Below the pieces are notes generated by a model, which searched no databases, was not told the DNA's origin, and saw only the letters and a list, made by a program, of their open reading frames with translations. This document shows positions 37,365 through 46,829 of a stretch of DNA of 64,000 nucleotides, piece after piece. Numbering within the stretch: the first letter of the stretch is position 1; each line of letters starts with the position of its first letter. The stretch spans positions 1,984,001 to 2,048,000 of the forward strand of contig NC_067208.1 in assembly GCF_026262505.1 (NCBI RefSeq). Direction: 5' to 3'. Both the position numbers and the translations under genes were made by a program. This stretch comes from Trichomonas vaginalis G3 (Eukaryota; Parabasalia; Trichomonadida; Trichomonadidae).

Positions 37365-38600
37365 TTACTCAGAAAAATTTTTCTTTGTATATACACCATT
37401 CTGTACGTCTAAAAGACTTTTGACATTTGCCAAGAATGTACGTTTAGAAGCTGCCATATAACCATATTCTTGACAATATTGTTTATATTCATCATATAAA
37501 GACTTTTCATCTAAACACTCAAAGTCGCTTTCTTCTATGAACAGTTCATATACACTCTTGTTTGCTTCTAACAATGTTTGTCTCTCTTCGGTATGTGGAA
37601 TTTGTCTTGGATTGAACTTAGAAATATCTAATGTCATGAAATATGAGAACAAGTGGTTGAAAAAGTCAGATGTCAAAGTTTCTGCTAAGTCGTCAAAATA
37701 TTCTGTATCTTGCATATGAGAATCTGACGTTCTGACAACTACATATCTTCTGTCAGAACTTTCTAACTTCATCGGAACAGCATTGTTTGAAACCATAATG
37801 AAGTTTGCAACATTTTCACAAACTTTTTGGTCTTTATACTTTCTTTCAACAACTCCAACTTTGTCTGTTATAAGACTCTTCAAAGCATCTGAGTTCAAAA
37901 CTTTTGTTGTATCTATACTTTGAAGTTCATTGCAAACTATAAGTTTCATATTCTCTATTGAGGAGTTAAACTTGCCACAGATGTTTTCTAAGTTTGTCAT
38001 ATTCGGATTCGAATAACCTTCTAACAGTTTGCACAAAATATCTGTAAAGAAAGTATTCTTACCTGTTCCTTGTTTTCCAATTATAATGAGAGCAGTTTCA
38101 TTTTTAGCACTTGGATGTTGTAAGATGTTTGCAAACCAACATAAGATATACTCATAAACCTTTTCGTTGCCATTGCATATAATTTCTTTGACATGGTCTA
38201 ACCAAGCTTCTATAATATTTTCTTTCCATTCTACTTGTTCGTATTTATATCCAGTGAAGATAGAATAGAAGTTTGGAGAAGGTGTATAGAACTTTATACC
38301 TCGAACTGAAAAATCTTCTAACTTTGACAATAAGATATCCCAAGCATCTAACATCTTCATTCCAACTTGTACAACTTTTATTTTCTTAAGTTTCTGTCTA
38401 CATTCTTGTTCTGAAACTATTGTTGCTCTTGGTTTGTTAAAGACAACATCCCATTCTTTCATAACATAACATTCTGGGGCAGAGTCGACATAAATGACTA
38501 AACGTTTCAAATTCTCGACTGATTTGTTATAGTCTCTAAATGGACACATATTTCTGAATGCCTGGAAGTCATAAAAATCTGAAACATCTATTCTGTACAT
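37365..38600 (-). CDS. Superfamily 3 helicase (D5/DUF5906-type) of Polinton B
   Basis: The product is 411 residues. The ATPase core shows the Walker A motif ALIIIGKQGTGKNTFFTDIL near residue 175. LIVCNELQSI, the Walker B position, is about 50 residues on, and NFIMVSNNAVPMKLESSDRR is the motif C/sensor region. That order, with an Asn in motif C and a terminal Arg pair, is typical of the SF3 helicases of poxvirus D5 and NrS-1 phage type. The N-terminal 130 residues (VENLKRLVIYVDSAPECYVM) may be the D5N-like linker. It would unwind DNA during element replication. The frame is intact. Confidence 0.82.
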   Translation of the reverse strand: MYRIDVSDFYDFQAFRNMCPFRDYNKSVENLKRLVIYVDSAPECYVMKEWDVVFNKPRATIVSEQECRQKLKKIKVVQVGMKMLDAWDILLSKLEDFSVRGIKFYTPSPNFYSIFTGYKYEQVEWKENIIEAWLDHVKEIICNGNEKVYEYILCWFANILQHPSAKNETALIIIGKQGTGKNTFFTDILCKLLEGYSNPNMTNLENICGKFNSSIENMKLIVCNELQSIDTTKVLNSDALKSLITDKVGVVERKYKDQKVCENVANFIMVSNNAVPMKLESSDRRYVVVRTSDSHMQDTEYFDDLAETLTSDFFNHLFSYFMTLDISKFNPRQIPHTEERQTLLEANKSVYELFIEESDFECLDEKSLYDEYKQYCQEYGYMAASKRTFLANVKSLLDVQNGVYTKKNFSE

Positions 38601-38628
38601 TTTTATAAAAATAAAAAATAATATTTTT

Positions 38629-39426
38629 TTATTCTTGACTTTGTTGTTCCATTTGTTGCATTTGTTGTTCTTGAGCTATTTGTTGTTGAAGTTGTTCTTG
38701 TAATACAATACTTTCACCAGTTGCATCTTCCAATTCGAAACTTTCTGCCGTCATTGACAAATACATAGGACATAAAAGTTTTACAGGAACAAAGTTTGCG
38801 TCAACTAATGTCAACGTTATACTTGCCAAAGTGTTTGAGTTCACTAAGGTTGAAAATTCTGCATTCGAATGAACAATAGGCAAACCAGCAGAGAAAGTAT
38901 TGTTTATACGCATAAGTATCTTTTGGTCATAATAGTTTCTGTCGACATTCGAATAACACTTTGAACCTAAGTTTGAAACAATATATAAGATTGGTGTGCT
39001 TAATGTCAATGGAATAGACATTCCTTGTATGACACCTTTTCCTGTTATAGGAAACTGTTGGTAGTAAAAACCAGAAATAAGTTTTGTATTATAGCTCATA
39101 TCGTTTATAGTAAACTCAGTCGGACATCCAAACATAATGAAACCTGCTCTAGTTGCAGCACATGTTACACCCGTATTTAAAGTATTGAATAAGTCAACAA
39201 AGCCTGTTGGTGGTATATCTGAGTAAGTATCTTCAAAGGAGTATTTTTTACCATTCACAACAATAAAGTCTTCTGGTGTCAAAAGAGCAAAACAGGCTTT
39301 AGTCGTCATTGTGTTTAAGGTTAGTTTACAATATCGTCCTTGAGGACTTTGTAAGTTTGTTGTTATAGAATTATATGACTCAGGGTTTTTAGTCGTAATA
39401 GTATAAACCATTATGTCTTCTGCCAT
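38629..39426 (-). CDS. Penton-like minor capsid protein of Polinton B
   Basis: The product is 265 residues, beta-strand-rich throughout. ASITLTLVDANFVPVKLLCP near the end corresponds to MQFRLVDFQGEPVELKAPVR in the Polinton A protein at 3.3-4.1 kb. This is the closing-strand signature of the single-jelly-roll penton proteins. After it comes a Gln-rich tail (QEQLQQQIAQEQQMQQMEQQ) that the A protein lacks. It lies between the helicase and the capsid genes. Probably forms the capsid vertices. Confidence 0.65.
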   Translation of the reverse strand: MAEDIMVYTITTKNPESYNSITTNLQSPQGRYCKLTLNTMTTKACFALLTPEDFIVVNGKKYSFEDTYSDIPPTGFVDLFNTLNTGVTCAATRAGFIMFGCPTEFTINDMSYNTKLISGFYYQQFPITGKGVIQGMSIPLTLSTPILYIVSNLGSKCYSNVDRNYYDQKILMRINNTFSAGLPIVHSNAEFSTLVNSNTLASITLTLVDANFVPVKLLCPMYLSMTAESFELEDATGESIVLQEQLQQQIAQEQQMQQMEQQSQE

Positions 39427-39430
39427 TTAC

Positions 39431-40009
39431 TTAGCAAATAAATTTTAATGAAATGTTGTGGTCGTCAAATATTTTTATAACGTCTGGGAAACTATATTTT
39501 AAGTTCAACGTTTCACCTCCTTTCATAACGTATATCTTGTCAATGACATTATATGAAACACCACAGCAACTAATGTCGGGTTCTATTTCTTTGATGTTTA
39601 TATCGTCTGCCTCTGTCAAAAGTTTCAATAGTTCTTTCAAAACTTCATGAGGTGCAATGACATATGAGTTCACTTTTACAGGGTTGTGTTCGACCAAGTT
39701 TAACATTATACTTAAAGCTTGACAAATCTTCTCCTGAGTTTGAAGTTTGTCTTTCAGTTGTTGGTAGTCGTTTCGAATATCTGCAACAGAACTTAAGTCT
39801 CTGTTAACTTCAGGATATGTTGGTTCTTTTACAGGAACAATTGTTATACCATCTTCGTCTTCGTATGGTTTCCCCACTTCAACATCTCTGTCTTTGACAT
39901 TGACAACAACACTTTGACTGTTTGTTTGAGTTGGTGAATTTAACTTCACATCTGCCACCGCCATTAAACCTTTTGAAACACTTACGCTTCTATTTTTCGG
40001 AAATGACAT
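39431..40009 (-). CDS. Conserved Polinton protein with C-terminal CCG domain (B copy)
   Basis: About 192 residues from the Met at 40,009 (MSFPKNRSVSVSKGLMAVAD). The longer open frame starts inside the divergent gene and was rejected. It has a polar N-terminal half, a helical middle (DYQQLKDKLQTQEKICQALS), then EPDISCCGVSYNVIDKIYVM and LNLKYSFPD, ending ISLKFIC. It parallels the Polinton A protein at 2,428-3,042, including the CCG turn and the LK(Y/F)(V/I) end. Its start is 18 bp from the gene on the other strand. Confidence 0.65.
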   Translation of the reverse strand: MSFPKNRSVSVSKGLMAVADVKLNSPTQTNSQSVVVNVKDRDVEVGKPYEDEDGITIVPVKEPTYPEVNRDLSSVADIRNDYQQLKDKLQTQEKICQALSIMLNLVEHNPVKVNSYVIAPHEVLKELLKLLTEADDINIKEIEPDISCCGVSYNVIDKIYVMKGGETLNLKYSFPDVIKIFDDHNISLKFIC

Positions 40010-40027
40010 TTTACTTAGAATAAAAAG

Positions 40028-40447
40028 ATGGACGTATTCGGATATCTTATTGAATTGAAGCAGAACAAAGTTTATACTCACAAACAATACAAATACATTG
40101 ACAGAATAGTTCTTTACACAAACAATGGAAAATGTTATAGAATAGCAATATTTGCTGAACCAAAATATTTTCATAAAGCAAAGAAAGTTGGTATAACTGA
40201 AATGGTGAAAGTTCTTGAAGCAGACAAAAATATAACTTCAAAACTTACAGATATTACTAAAGGAAAGTTTATAATACAATATTATGTCAAAACTGGCGTA
40301 CTGTCAATATTTGACGGAGAGAAGTCAGTTCAAGAACAACTTACTGACCTGCTGCCAAAATCTGCTCGATGGAAGCTGTCGTTATGCCAATCTGAGGAGC
40401 CCCAGCAGGTTTCATCGAACGAATCTTCAAAAGAGCATCTTCCGTGA
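40028..40447 (+). CDS. Polinton B protein, unknown, overlapping the capsid locus end
   Basis: The product is 139 residues (MDVFGYLIELKQNKVYTHKQ). Strand-rich N-terminal part (YIDRIVLYTNNGKCYRIAIF) and a basic middle. The last 35 residues overlap, on the opposite strand, the end of the capsid locus and look less protein-like. No domain recognised. Confidence 0.5.
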   Translation: MDVFGYLIELKQNKVYTHKQYKYIDRIVLYTNNGKCYRIAIFAEPKYFHKAKKVGITEMVKVLEADKNITSKLTDITKGKFIIQYYVKTGVLSIFDGEKSVQEQLTDLLPKSARWKLSLCQSEEPQQVSSNESSKEHLP

Positions 40448-41951
40448 AAAGTGCTATTGGTTTTGTAAACTTCTTTGCTCTCAATTCATCTGGACCGTCT
40501 CTGTCACCAGTATATTGTATTTGTACAGTACCAACAGTTGAAATACCACCCATAAAGTCTTCTGAGTCAGCAAATGGAATGCCAAGCCAAAAGTTTGAAC
40601 GGTCTCCATTTGTATATTGAGTTTTTTGACCTCCTGTATGAGTCCATACTTTCACATATGGCATAATAGAATTTTGCATTTCAGGGTTAATGGTTGTTGT
40701 GAAGTTGTTGTTAAAGTTCATAGCATCTAATGTCAAGTTGTATGACCTCATATCCTCAACTGTAGAATATTCTTCTCTTGGATAATATTTGCCATCTATG
40801 TTTATATGATATTTAATACCAGGGTTGTAGAAACAAGAATAGTCATTTATAGTTCGTCTGAACAGTACAAACATAGTATCTGCATGTTTCATTGCAGTTG
40901 TTAAAGCAATATCTGTTCTTGCACCTGCGGCTCATGGATTTTGGTTTCCAACTTCACCTGCAAAGTCTTTGACAGATATTTGGTGTATAGGGAACATAAG
41001 TGGAACTGCAATATATTTGGCAGCTAAAGCATTTGAAATATCTGGGTCCAACATATAGACTGCAAGTCTGCTTTCTATTCTCTTGCATTCAAACTGTTCG
41101 CATGTAAACTTAACTGGGTCCCAAGCAGTTCCAGCAGCATTGAAATAATAGTTTACTTCATTGTTGAAGTTTGAGAAACCAAAGTCTAAGTCAACTTTGT
41201 CTTTGCAAAATTCGGCGAATGACGTTTGATTTGTTCCCTTTACGTCTGTAATAGTGAATGGGTCTTGTGTTGGTGCAATGACTAAGTTATTTTTGCTTGG
41301 AGTAAGTTCAATAGAAATTTTTCCTGCCCAGTTTGGTAAGTATCTTAAAAACCTGAAGATGAGGAAAGATGACAAAGGAACTCTAAGTTTCAGTTTTACT
41401 TTGGTTACTGCTGCTGCAGTTTGTCCAGAAAGGTTAACATAAACTCCTGGAACGTTAGGGTCAAGTCTTCTTATTTTCTCAATAGTTGCATACTGGTCTG
41501 TTTGTTCTCTAGCTTGTGGTTGTACTGAGTTTCTCAAAGCGAACCATTCATAGTTTGCCCATGTTACTGTTTGAACTAAGTCAGAGTTAGAATATATCTT
41601 ATATCCCATGAAAACTTCTGGAGCATATTGGTATCCGACATAGAAAATTCCATTGCAACCTTTCTTGTCAGACAACTTGGCAGAAGGTTTTATTTCAATG
41701 TCTTGTTCCACGTATAAGAATGAGTTGTCAATAGAAATAATATGAAACCTGTCGCAAGCAATATCTACTGTTGTTGAAGAACCTTCTCCAAACTCACCTA
41801 CGTTTCTATAAGAAACAGCAGTTGTATATTCGTAAGTTCCAGGAACTATTTCTGACCTTCTAATGGCATTGTCGCATTCGTTATACCATTCGGAAACATT
41901 TCCGTTCATGGCATCCAAAACTGTTGGCGTTATATTCTGAGCGGCGTACAT
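40341..41951 (-). pseudogene. Major capsid protein locus of Polinton B, about one break
   Basis: The N-terminal region starts MYAAQNITPTVLDAMNGNVS. Typical double-jelly-roll sequence follows: long strands, then VKLKLRVPLSSFLIFRFLRY and LPNWAGKISIELTPSKN, matching the first jelly-roll end of Polinton capsids and the A copy at 15.5-17.1 kb. The second half includes NFNNNFTTTINPEMQNSI and SNFWLGIPFADSEDFMGGIS. The length of about 1.6 kb fits one capsid gene. It is nearly whole, with about one break. Its leader is TTTTTACCCATATGAAATG. Confidence 0.75.
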
Positions 41952-41983
41952 TTCATATGGGTAAAAATATAGAATAGTTGGAT

Positions 41984-44900
41984 TTATATGTCATAATAGA
42001 ACCCACTCGGACCAAGCTTTACTTTCTTCCTGACTGAGTTTTTAACTCTTCTTTTTCCTTCATTGCCACTACTTTCACTAGATGAAGTTACTTCTTCACT
42101 ACTTTCACTTTGTTCTACTCTTCTCTTCTTCTTTGGTGTCGCTTTTGGTAACCTGCCCTCTGCTTCAAGTTGTAGCATCTTTGCCTCATGTTCACCTAGT
42201 ATGTTGTAAATTTCCCATGTCCTTTTTGCCTTTGGGCTCTGGTCGCCCATCTCAGGTAACCTATATCCTAGAAAGATTTTGTCATAGTTTGTATTTGAGT
42301 CTTCGCTTATTGTTTGCATGACTCTTTCCTGAGTTTCCGGTTCAAGCTCTTCAAACAGAGCTTGTCCATATGGAATAAGCTCGTTTCCAAATATATGTTT
42401 TTGTAGCCATTCTGGTTTTCTTTCCATGTAACCAATAATATCTTTTGTGAATGGGAAAGCTTTTACCCAACGTTTCAGGCTTGCGTCATTTATTTCTGTA
42501 GTTGGTTTTATTTTGTCATGGAACATGTTTTTCAATACTAACATTTCATTTGGTACTGTCCATTTGAGTTTTCTTAAATATTCATCCCTTCTCAGTTCAT
42601 TGTCTGCAAAGTAAGTTTTTATGACATTTTGCAAACTTTCGTTTGCAAGGTCATGTACAATAAGTTCTCTTCCTTCTCTCTCCCTAACTTTCTTTCTAAA
42701 CTCTTCACCAAATATACCATCTCTATGGTTCTGTGTAGTTCTTTGAGATAAATGTTCTAGAACGTCAGGTGTTATATTTCCCTCAGCCATGTTCATTTCA
42801 TACTGGTCCAAAATATCTGCATCTTTCATATCTTTCAATGGCATTAAAGCCGCGCTGAAAATACCCGTTATATCTGGTTCACCATTCACTTCTATTGCGT
42901 CTACAACTTCTTGGAATTGAGGTTGTAAGTTTATGAACCACCTATCCGGATTAGCTTTATGACCCCATCTCATTGTAGTTCCATAGTCTGCAGAAACAAA
43001 AGTAGGTTTGTTTCCATATTGGTTAGGTTCTGAATGAACTTTAAACAATGTTTCATTTCTATATGTTTTGTTGAAATTTAACCTTTTATTTTCACCGAGT
43101 TCAGCCAAAGATTGAACGTTATATGGTCGTAAGTAAAAAGGATTATTGTATTTGCGTACATTTTCTTTCAGTACTTCCATTCTATGCTGAATATTTTCAT
43201 CTGATGTTGGAGTCTTTTGTATGTCGGTGAACATTTTTCGATATTCTTCTACTATGTCAGCCGAATTTTTCTTAGACTCTTGGAAAGGTTCCATATTCAC
43301 CTCATACTCTTGTTGAGGGTCAAGATTTTTCGGCTGTTCCAAGTCTTCATCTAGTTCTGTGAAGTTAGTTTCCAAAGGAGGGATTTGTTCGTTTCCTTCA
43401 GGCTCTTCTAGCTGTTGTTGCTGAACTATTTCTTCCATGTCTGGTTGTATCTGAACTTCTTCCTGTGGAGTTTCTTGTACCTCATCTGCTGGCATTTCAT
43501 ATATTCCGAGACCGTTTTTAACAAGTTCCCTATCTAAGTCATCCGGACTCATAAACCTTTCTTCTTTCGTTCCGTCTCTATTTTTTACGCGTTTCATGAA
43601 GAGAGTTGAATTATCATTTAGCTCTGACATCAAATATCTCGGAGTAAATTCATTCATGTCATTTGGATGATATGCTATTAAATCATATCCCTTAGCGAGC
43701 TTGTATTTTCCAGGTTTGAGATTATATCCGATTTGATGCTGAACCATAAAGCTAAATAGGTTCGGGTCAGTATTTCCTTCCTTGAACTTTCTAATAGCTT
43801 CTTTATATCTGTCACTAAAGTCAAGAGTAGCTGGGTAACCATAGTCTTCTTTAAGCATTTTTAAGAAATCTTGGTTTCCTTGTTCTCTACTTCTTTTATG
43901 TCCTTGCTCTGTTTGTGGTTGTTGCTGTGCAGGGTTTTGAACTGTTGGTTTTGGTTGTTGTTGTGCTGGATTTTGAACTGTTGGTTGTTGTGTTGGTTGT
44001 TGTTGTTGTGCTGGATTTTGAACTGTTGGTTGTTGTGTTGGATTTTGAACTGTTGGTTGTTGTTGTGGTGCTGGATTTTGAACTGTTGGTTGTTGTGTTG
44101 GTTTTGGTGCATGCCTGTGTCTGTGTCCATGTGACGATGTAAATGTTTTAGGTAGTCCTGGTGCAGGTGCTTCTCTTGGAGGGTTTGGTGGTATATAAGT
44201 TCCACCAGCTGGCACATATGTTCCATCTGCAGCATAATGTCCTACCTGACTTTTCGTTCTTAAGAAAGCATTTACTAGGTCTGTTTTGGTCTGTTGTAAC
44301 TCTTTTTCTTGACTTTCCACAACAGTTGCTCTAACGGAGTCATAGGCACTTTGAACTGCCTGTCTCGTTGCTGCATCTGTTATTTTCGTCATATTTTGTG
44401 CTACTTCTCTTAACTCTTTGTCGAAACCTTCAGACTTCAGTTTCTTTCCAGATGAGAAGTCGTTCACTAGTTTCACCTTACTATGAAGAGCTTCGAAGGC
44501 ATTCTTAAAGTCAGCATTCATTAAAGCTTCATTTGAACTGTCTTCATCCGCTTGTATTTTTGTCCTTATTGACCCTATAAGTTGGGCTGCTTTAGCGTTG
44601 GCTTGGGCATCTAACCAGTCATTATTAGCTTTTATATATTCTGCGCTTTTCATTGCCTTTTGCATGGCTGCGTCGTTATTTTTACTTTCTTGTGCTAAGT
44701 TTTCATACTGTACGGTTTGGTTTTGCAACTGTAAAAGTTTTTCTGCCTTTACATTTGCTTCAACTTCTTTTTTATACTCATCGCTATCCATATATGTCTT
44801 CATGGCTTTTTGTTTTATCTCTTCATCTTTCAGTACTTTATATTGAGTAGTATGGTTTTTCAAATTTATAACATCTTGTTCCATTTTTGCTACTTCTGCT

Positions 44901-45367
44901 GCTTTTTCTGACACTTTTTTCGCATATTCCTCTGTACTTAGTTCTTTCAGTTGTTCTTCTTTCTTCTTTTTCTCTACGTTTAACTCATTGAGTTTCTTTG
45001 TCTGTCTGTCATATTCTAGTTTCTTTTCGTTTTCACTTATTTGTTTCTGTATGTCTATGTTTGACTTTTTGACATCTGTTATTTGATTTTTGAGTGAACT
45101 CAAATTCATTTGACTTTGAGGGTTATAAGCTGTTCCGTCTGCAGCTCCACCATAGCCTGCCATTTTCGCTAAAAGTGCCGCTCTTAAACCTCCACTCTGT
45201 GCACCAATAACTCGGTTTAAAAGCATAGGGTTGCTTGACATTTGTTGCAACATAGTGGGGTCATTCATCATTTGTTGTTGCAACTGTTGTTGTAGTGTCA
45301 GTTTTACTATTGGATGTTTCAATGCTCCCTTCCTCTTACGTATATTCTTACGTAGCTTACGTGGCAT
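41984..45367 (-). CDS. Large Polinton B structural protein, 1,127 residues
   Basis: Regions in order: a basic start (MPRKLRKNIRKRKGALKHPI), a Gln/Met-rich stretch, about 300 residues of coiled coil rich in Lys, Glu and Ala, and a Pro/Gln region with repeated QQPTVQNPA units (nt 43,890-44,110). An acidic linker follows, then a folded C-terminal half (NVQSLAELGENKRLNFNKTY; GTTMRWGHKANPDRWFINLQ). A Ser/Glu- and Lys/Arg-rich end finishes in KKVKLGPSGFYYDI. No known catalytic motif was found. It could be a scaffold, tegument-like or DNA-condensing protein and is encoded directly before the capsid gene. The frame is intact. Confidence 0.6.
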   Translation of the reverse strand: MPRKLRKNIRKRKGALKHPIVKLTLQQQLQQQMMNDPTMLQQMSSNPMLLNRVIGAQSGGLRAALLAKMAGYGGAADGTAYNPQSQMNLSSLKNQITDVKKSNIDIQKQISENEKKLEYDRQTKKLNELNVEKKKKEEQLKELSTEEYAKKVSEKAAEVAKMEQDVINLKNHTTQYKVLKDEEIKQKAMKTYMDSDEYKKEVEANVKAEKLLQLQNQTVQYENLAQESKNNDAAMQKAMKSAEYIKANNDWLDAQANAKAAQLIGSIRTKIQADEDSSNEALMNADFKNAFEALHSKVKLVNDFSSGKKLKSEGFDKELREVAQNMTKITDAATRQAVQSAYDSVRATVVESQEKELQQTKTDLVNAFLRTKSQVGHYAADGTYVPAGGTYIPPNPPREAPAPGLPKTFTSSHGHRHRHAPKPTQQPTVQNPAPQQQPTVQNPTQQPTVQNPAQQQQPTQQPTVQNPAQQQPKPTVQNPAQQQPQTEQGHKRSREQGNQDFLKMLKEDYGYPATLDFSDRYKEAIRKFKEGNTDPNLFSFMVQHQIGYNLKPGKYKLAKGYDLIAYHPNDMNEFTPRYLMSELNDNSTLFMKRVKNRDGTKEERFMSPDDLDRELVKNGLGIYEMPADEVQETPQEEVQIQPDMEEIVQQQQLEEPEGNEQIPPLETNFTELDEDLEQPKNLDPQQEYEVNMEPFQESKKNSADIVEEYRKMFTDIQKTPTSDENIQHRMEVLKENVRKYNNPFYLRPYNVQSLAELGENKRLNFNKTYRNETLFKVHSEPNQYGNKPTFVSADYGTTMRWGHKANPDRWFINLQPQFQEVVDAIEVNGEPDITGIFSAALMPLKDMKDADILDQYEMNMAEGNITPDVLEHLSQRTTQNHRDGIFGEEFRKKVREREGRELIVHDLANESLQNVIKTYFADNELRRDEYLRKLKWTVPNEMLVLKNMFHDKIKPTTEINDASLKRWVKAFPFTKDIIGYMERKPEWLQKHIFGNELIPYGQALFEELEPETQERVMQTISEDSNTNYDKIFLGYRLPEMGDQSPKAKRTWEIYNILGEHEAKMLQLEAEGRLPKATPKKKRRVEQSESSEEVTSSSESSGNEGKRRVKNSVRKKVKLGPSGFYYDI

Positions 45368-45711
45368 TTTAAGTGAAGTTAAAAAGCGGTTTTTGACAGA
45401 TGTTTATATGACACTTTTTGTTCAGCACAAAAAACTACTCGGTCAAAGTGTTGTCAGTTTTGTAAAATAACCGTCCTATCTCATTCTATAATGGGAAAAA
45501 GGCTTCTCAAAGTATACTTCCTTGGAACGCCTGTAACTTTTCCTGTAGCGACGATAGACCCTTACTTGTCCGGACAAAGTTATACTATTTTGAGTGCTCT
45601 ACAAAAAAGTCAACGGCGACGACTCTCAAAAACCGTTGTGTAAAAAGTTTTACCGTTGGACAAAAAAAGTATATATAGGAAACAAAAAACGTTTATAGTT
45701 CATTCAATATT

Positions 45712-45799
45712 TGAGATAAACCGTTTTTCCAACGGTAACTATTAAATAAAATAAAAAAATAGAGGGGGTCTCCGTTGACGAAAACGGTTTATCTCAAAC
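45712..45799. promoter_or_regulatory. 18-bp inverted repeat upstream of the last Polinton B gene
   Basis: TTTGAGATAAACCGTTTT at 45,712-45,729 recurs in reverse complement at about 45,782-45,799 (AAAACGGTTTATCTCAAA). The spacer includes a second CCAACGGT/ACCGTTGG-type pair with flanking sequence. It lies immediately before the ATG at 45,806. It could be an operator, or a structure in the transcript leader. Confidence 0.6.
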
Positions 45800-45805
45800 T
45801 TTTCT

Positions 45806-46744
45806 ATGAGTGGTCCGAAAAAAACAGTTCATTTTTATCTAATGGAAGCCAACGCTGTTAACCACAATTCAAACATTAACAATTCTCGACCGCTAACCAA
45901 AGCCAAAGCCCCACAACCTCCAAGAACTGGCACTGCGGTTAGAATAACCACCAAAAAGTCTAACAGCGAATTAAGAGAAATTCTTCAACAAATTTGCTCT
46001 AAATATCTCAAAGACGCCGAAGAAAACACACAACCAGACGCTACATACAATACTCAGTTCTGTGAAGTTCTGAACAAAGCAATTACTAGTTCAATTGAAC
46101 TTACTAAGACAATTCCAAGTCCAATTGAGCTTAGCGATGTCTTAGTTCAGTATTTTCCAACATTTACTAAGCTTATAATGTTGAGAACTTTATACCAAGT
46201 TCGTCAAAATCTTCCTCGTTACATCCAACGGTCATTCGACACGAGAATTGCCGAATTCCAAGTCTTTAGTTACGGATATGACGAAGATGAATACATTGAC
46301 GAGTTCGGAGACAACTGTACAAAATGGTTTGAATGTTATACGACAACACAATTTGAATTCGACTTTCTCGAATTCAACGCAGCAACCATTCATATCATTG
46401 CTCTTTACCTTTCCGAACAACAACAAGACCTCGCAGATGGAGATGTTGTTACTGTTGTCATGAAAACTCCTGAACAATTCGGAAAAAAGAAGTCTCTAAT
46501 TGCCAAATTCGTTCCAGGACATCAGCTTTTCCAACGCACAGAAGTCTTCTGTATTCCTGGAACTAAGTTCTTTGTCAGGAGCGAACTCAAAGAAAGATAT
46601 AATGTGTCATTCAATTACACATTATATAATGTTTTCGACCCAGAAGAAGGCTTCTTCCCAGAAGCAATGGAGGAGGAAGAAGAGGAGGAGGAAATACAAG
46701 ACTCTATCCAAGAAGAGTCCTCCGAATTCACACCAGAAGACTAA
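45806..46744 (+). CDS. Polinton B terminal gene, unknown, acidic tail
   Basis: The product is 312 residues (MSGPKKTVHFYLMEANAVNH). The first 50 residues are polar; a helical domain follows (LREILQQICSKYLKDAEENT; IMLRTLYQVRQNLPRYIQRS). Then a strand-rich part (HQLFQRTEVFCIPGTKFFVR), and a Glu-rich tail (EEEEEEEIQDSIQEESSE). No family was recognised. It is the last gene before host DNA and is read outward from the element, unlike the block before it. Confidence 0.55.
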   Translation: MSGPKKTVHFYLMEANAVNHNSNINNSRPLTKAKAPQPPRTGTAVRITTKKSNSELREILQQICSKYLKDAEENTQPDATYNTQFCEVLNKAITSSIELTKTIPSPIELSDVLVQYFPTFTKLIMLRTLYQVRQNLPRYIQRSFDTRIAEFQVFSYGYDEDEYIDEFGDNCTKWFECYTTTQFEFDFLEFNAATIHIIALYLSEQQQDLADGDVVTVVMKTPEQFGKKKSLIAKFVPGHQLFQRTEVFCIPGTKFFVRSELKERYNVSFNYTLYNVFDPEEGFFPEAMEEEEEEEEIQDSIQEESSEFTPED

Positions 46745-46784
46745 CAATTTTCCGAATAAAAACTTCATTTATACTAAACATCTT

Positions 46785-46817
46785 CGGGGCTAGAGGGCGC
46801 AACGCGCCTGGAAGCCC
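46785..46817 (+). repeat. Nested GC-rich palindrome at the Polinton B edge
   Basis: GGGGCT and AGCCCC enclose GGCGC-AAC-GCGCC (46,796-46,808). It is related in style to the Polinton A palindromes and lies 40 bp after the last gene, close to the presumed element end. Confidence 0.75.
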
Positions 46818-46829
46818 CACTCACCTGAC

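Noticed and set aside
43871-44142. Plus-strand frames rich in Leu, Trp, Cys and Val near 44 kb
   Set aside because: They are shadows of the Pro/Gln repeats in the 1,127-residue protein.
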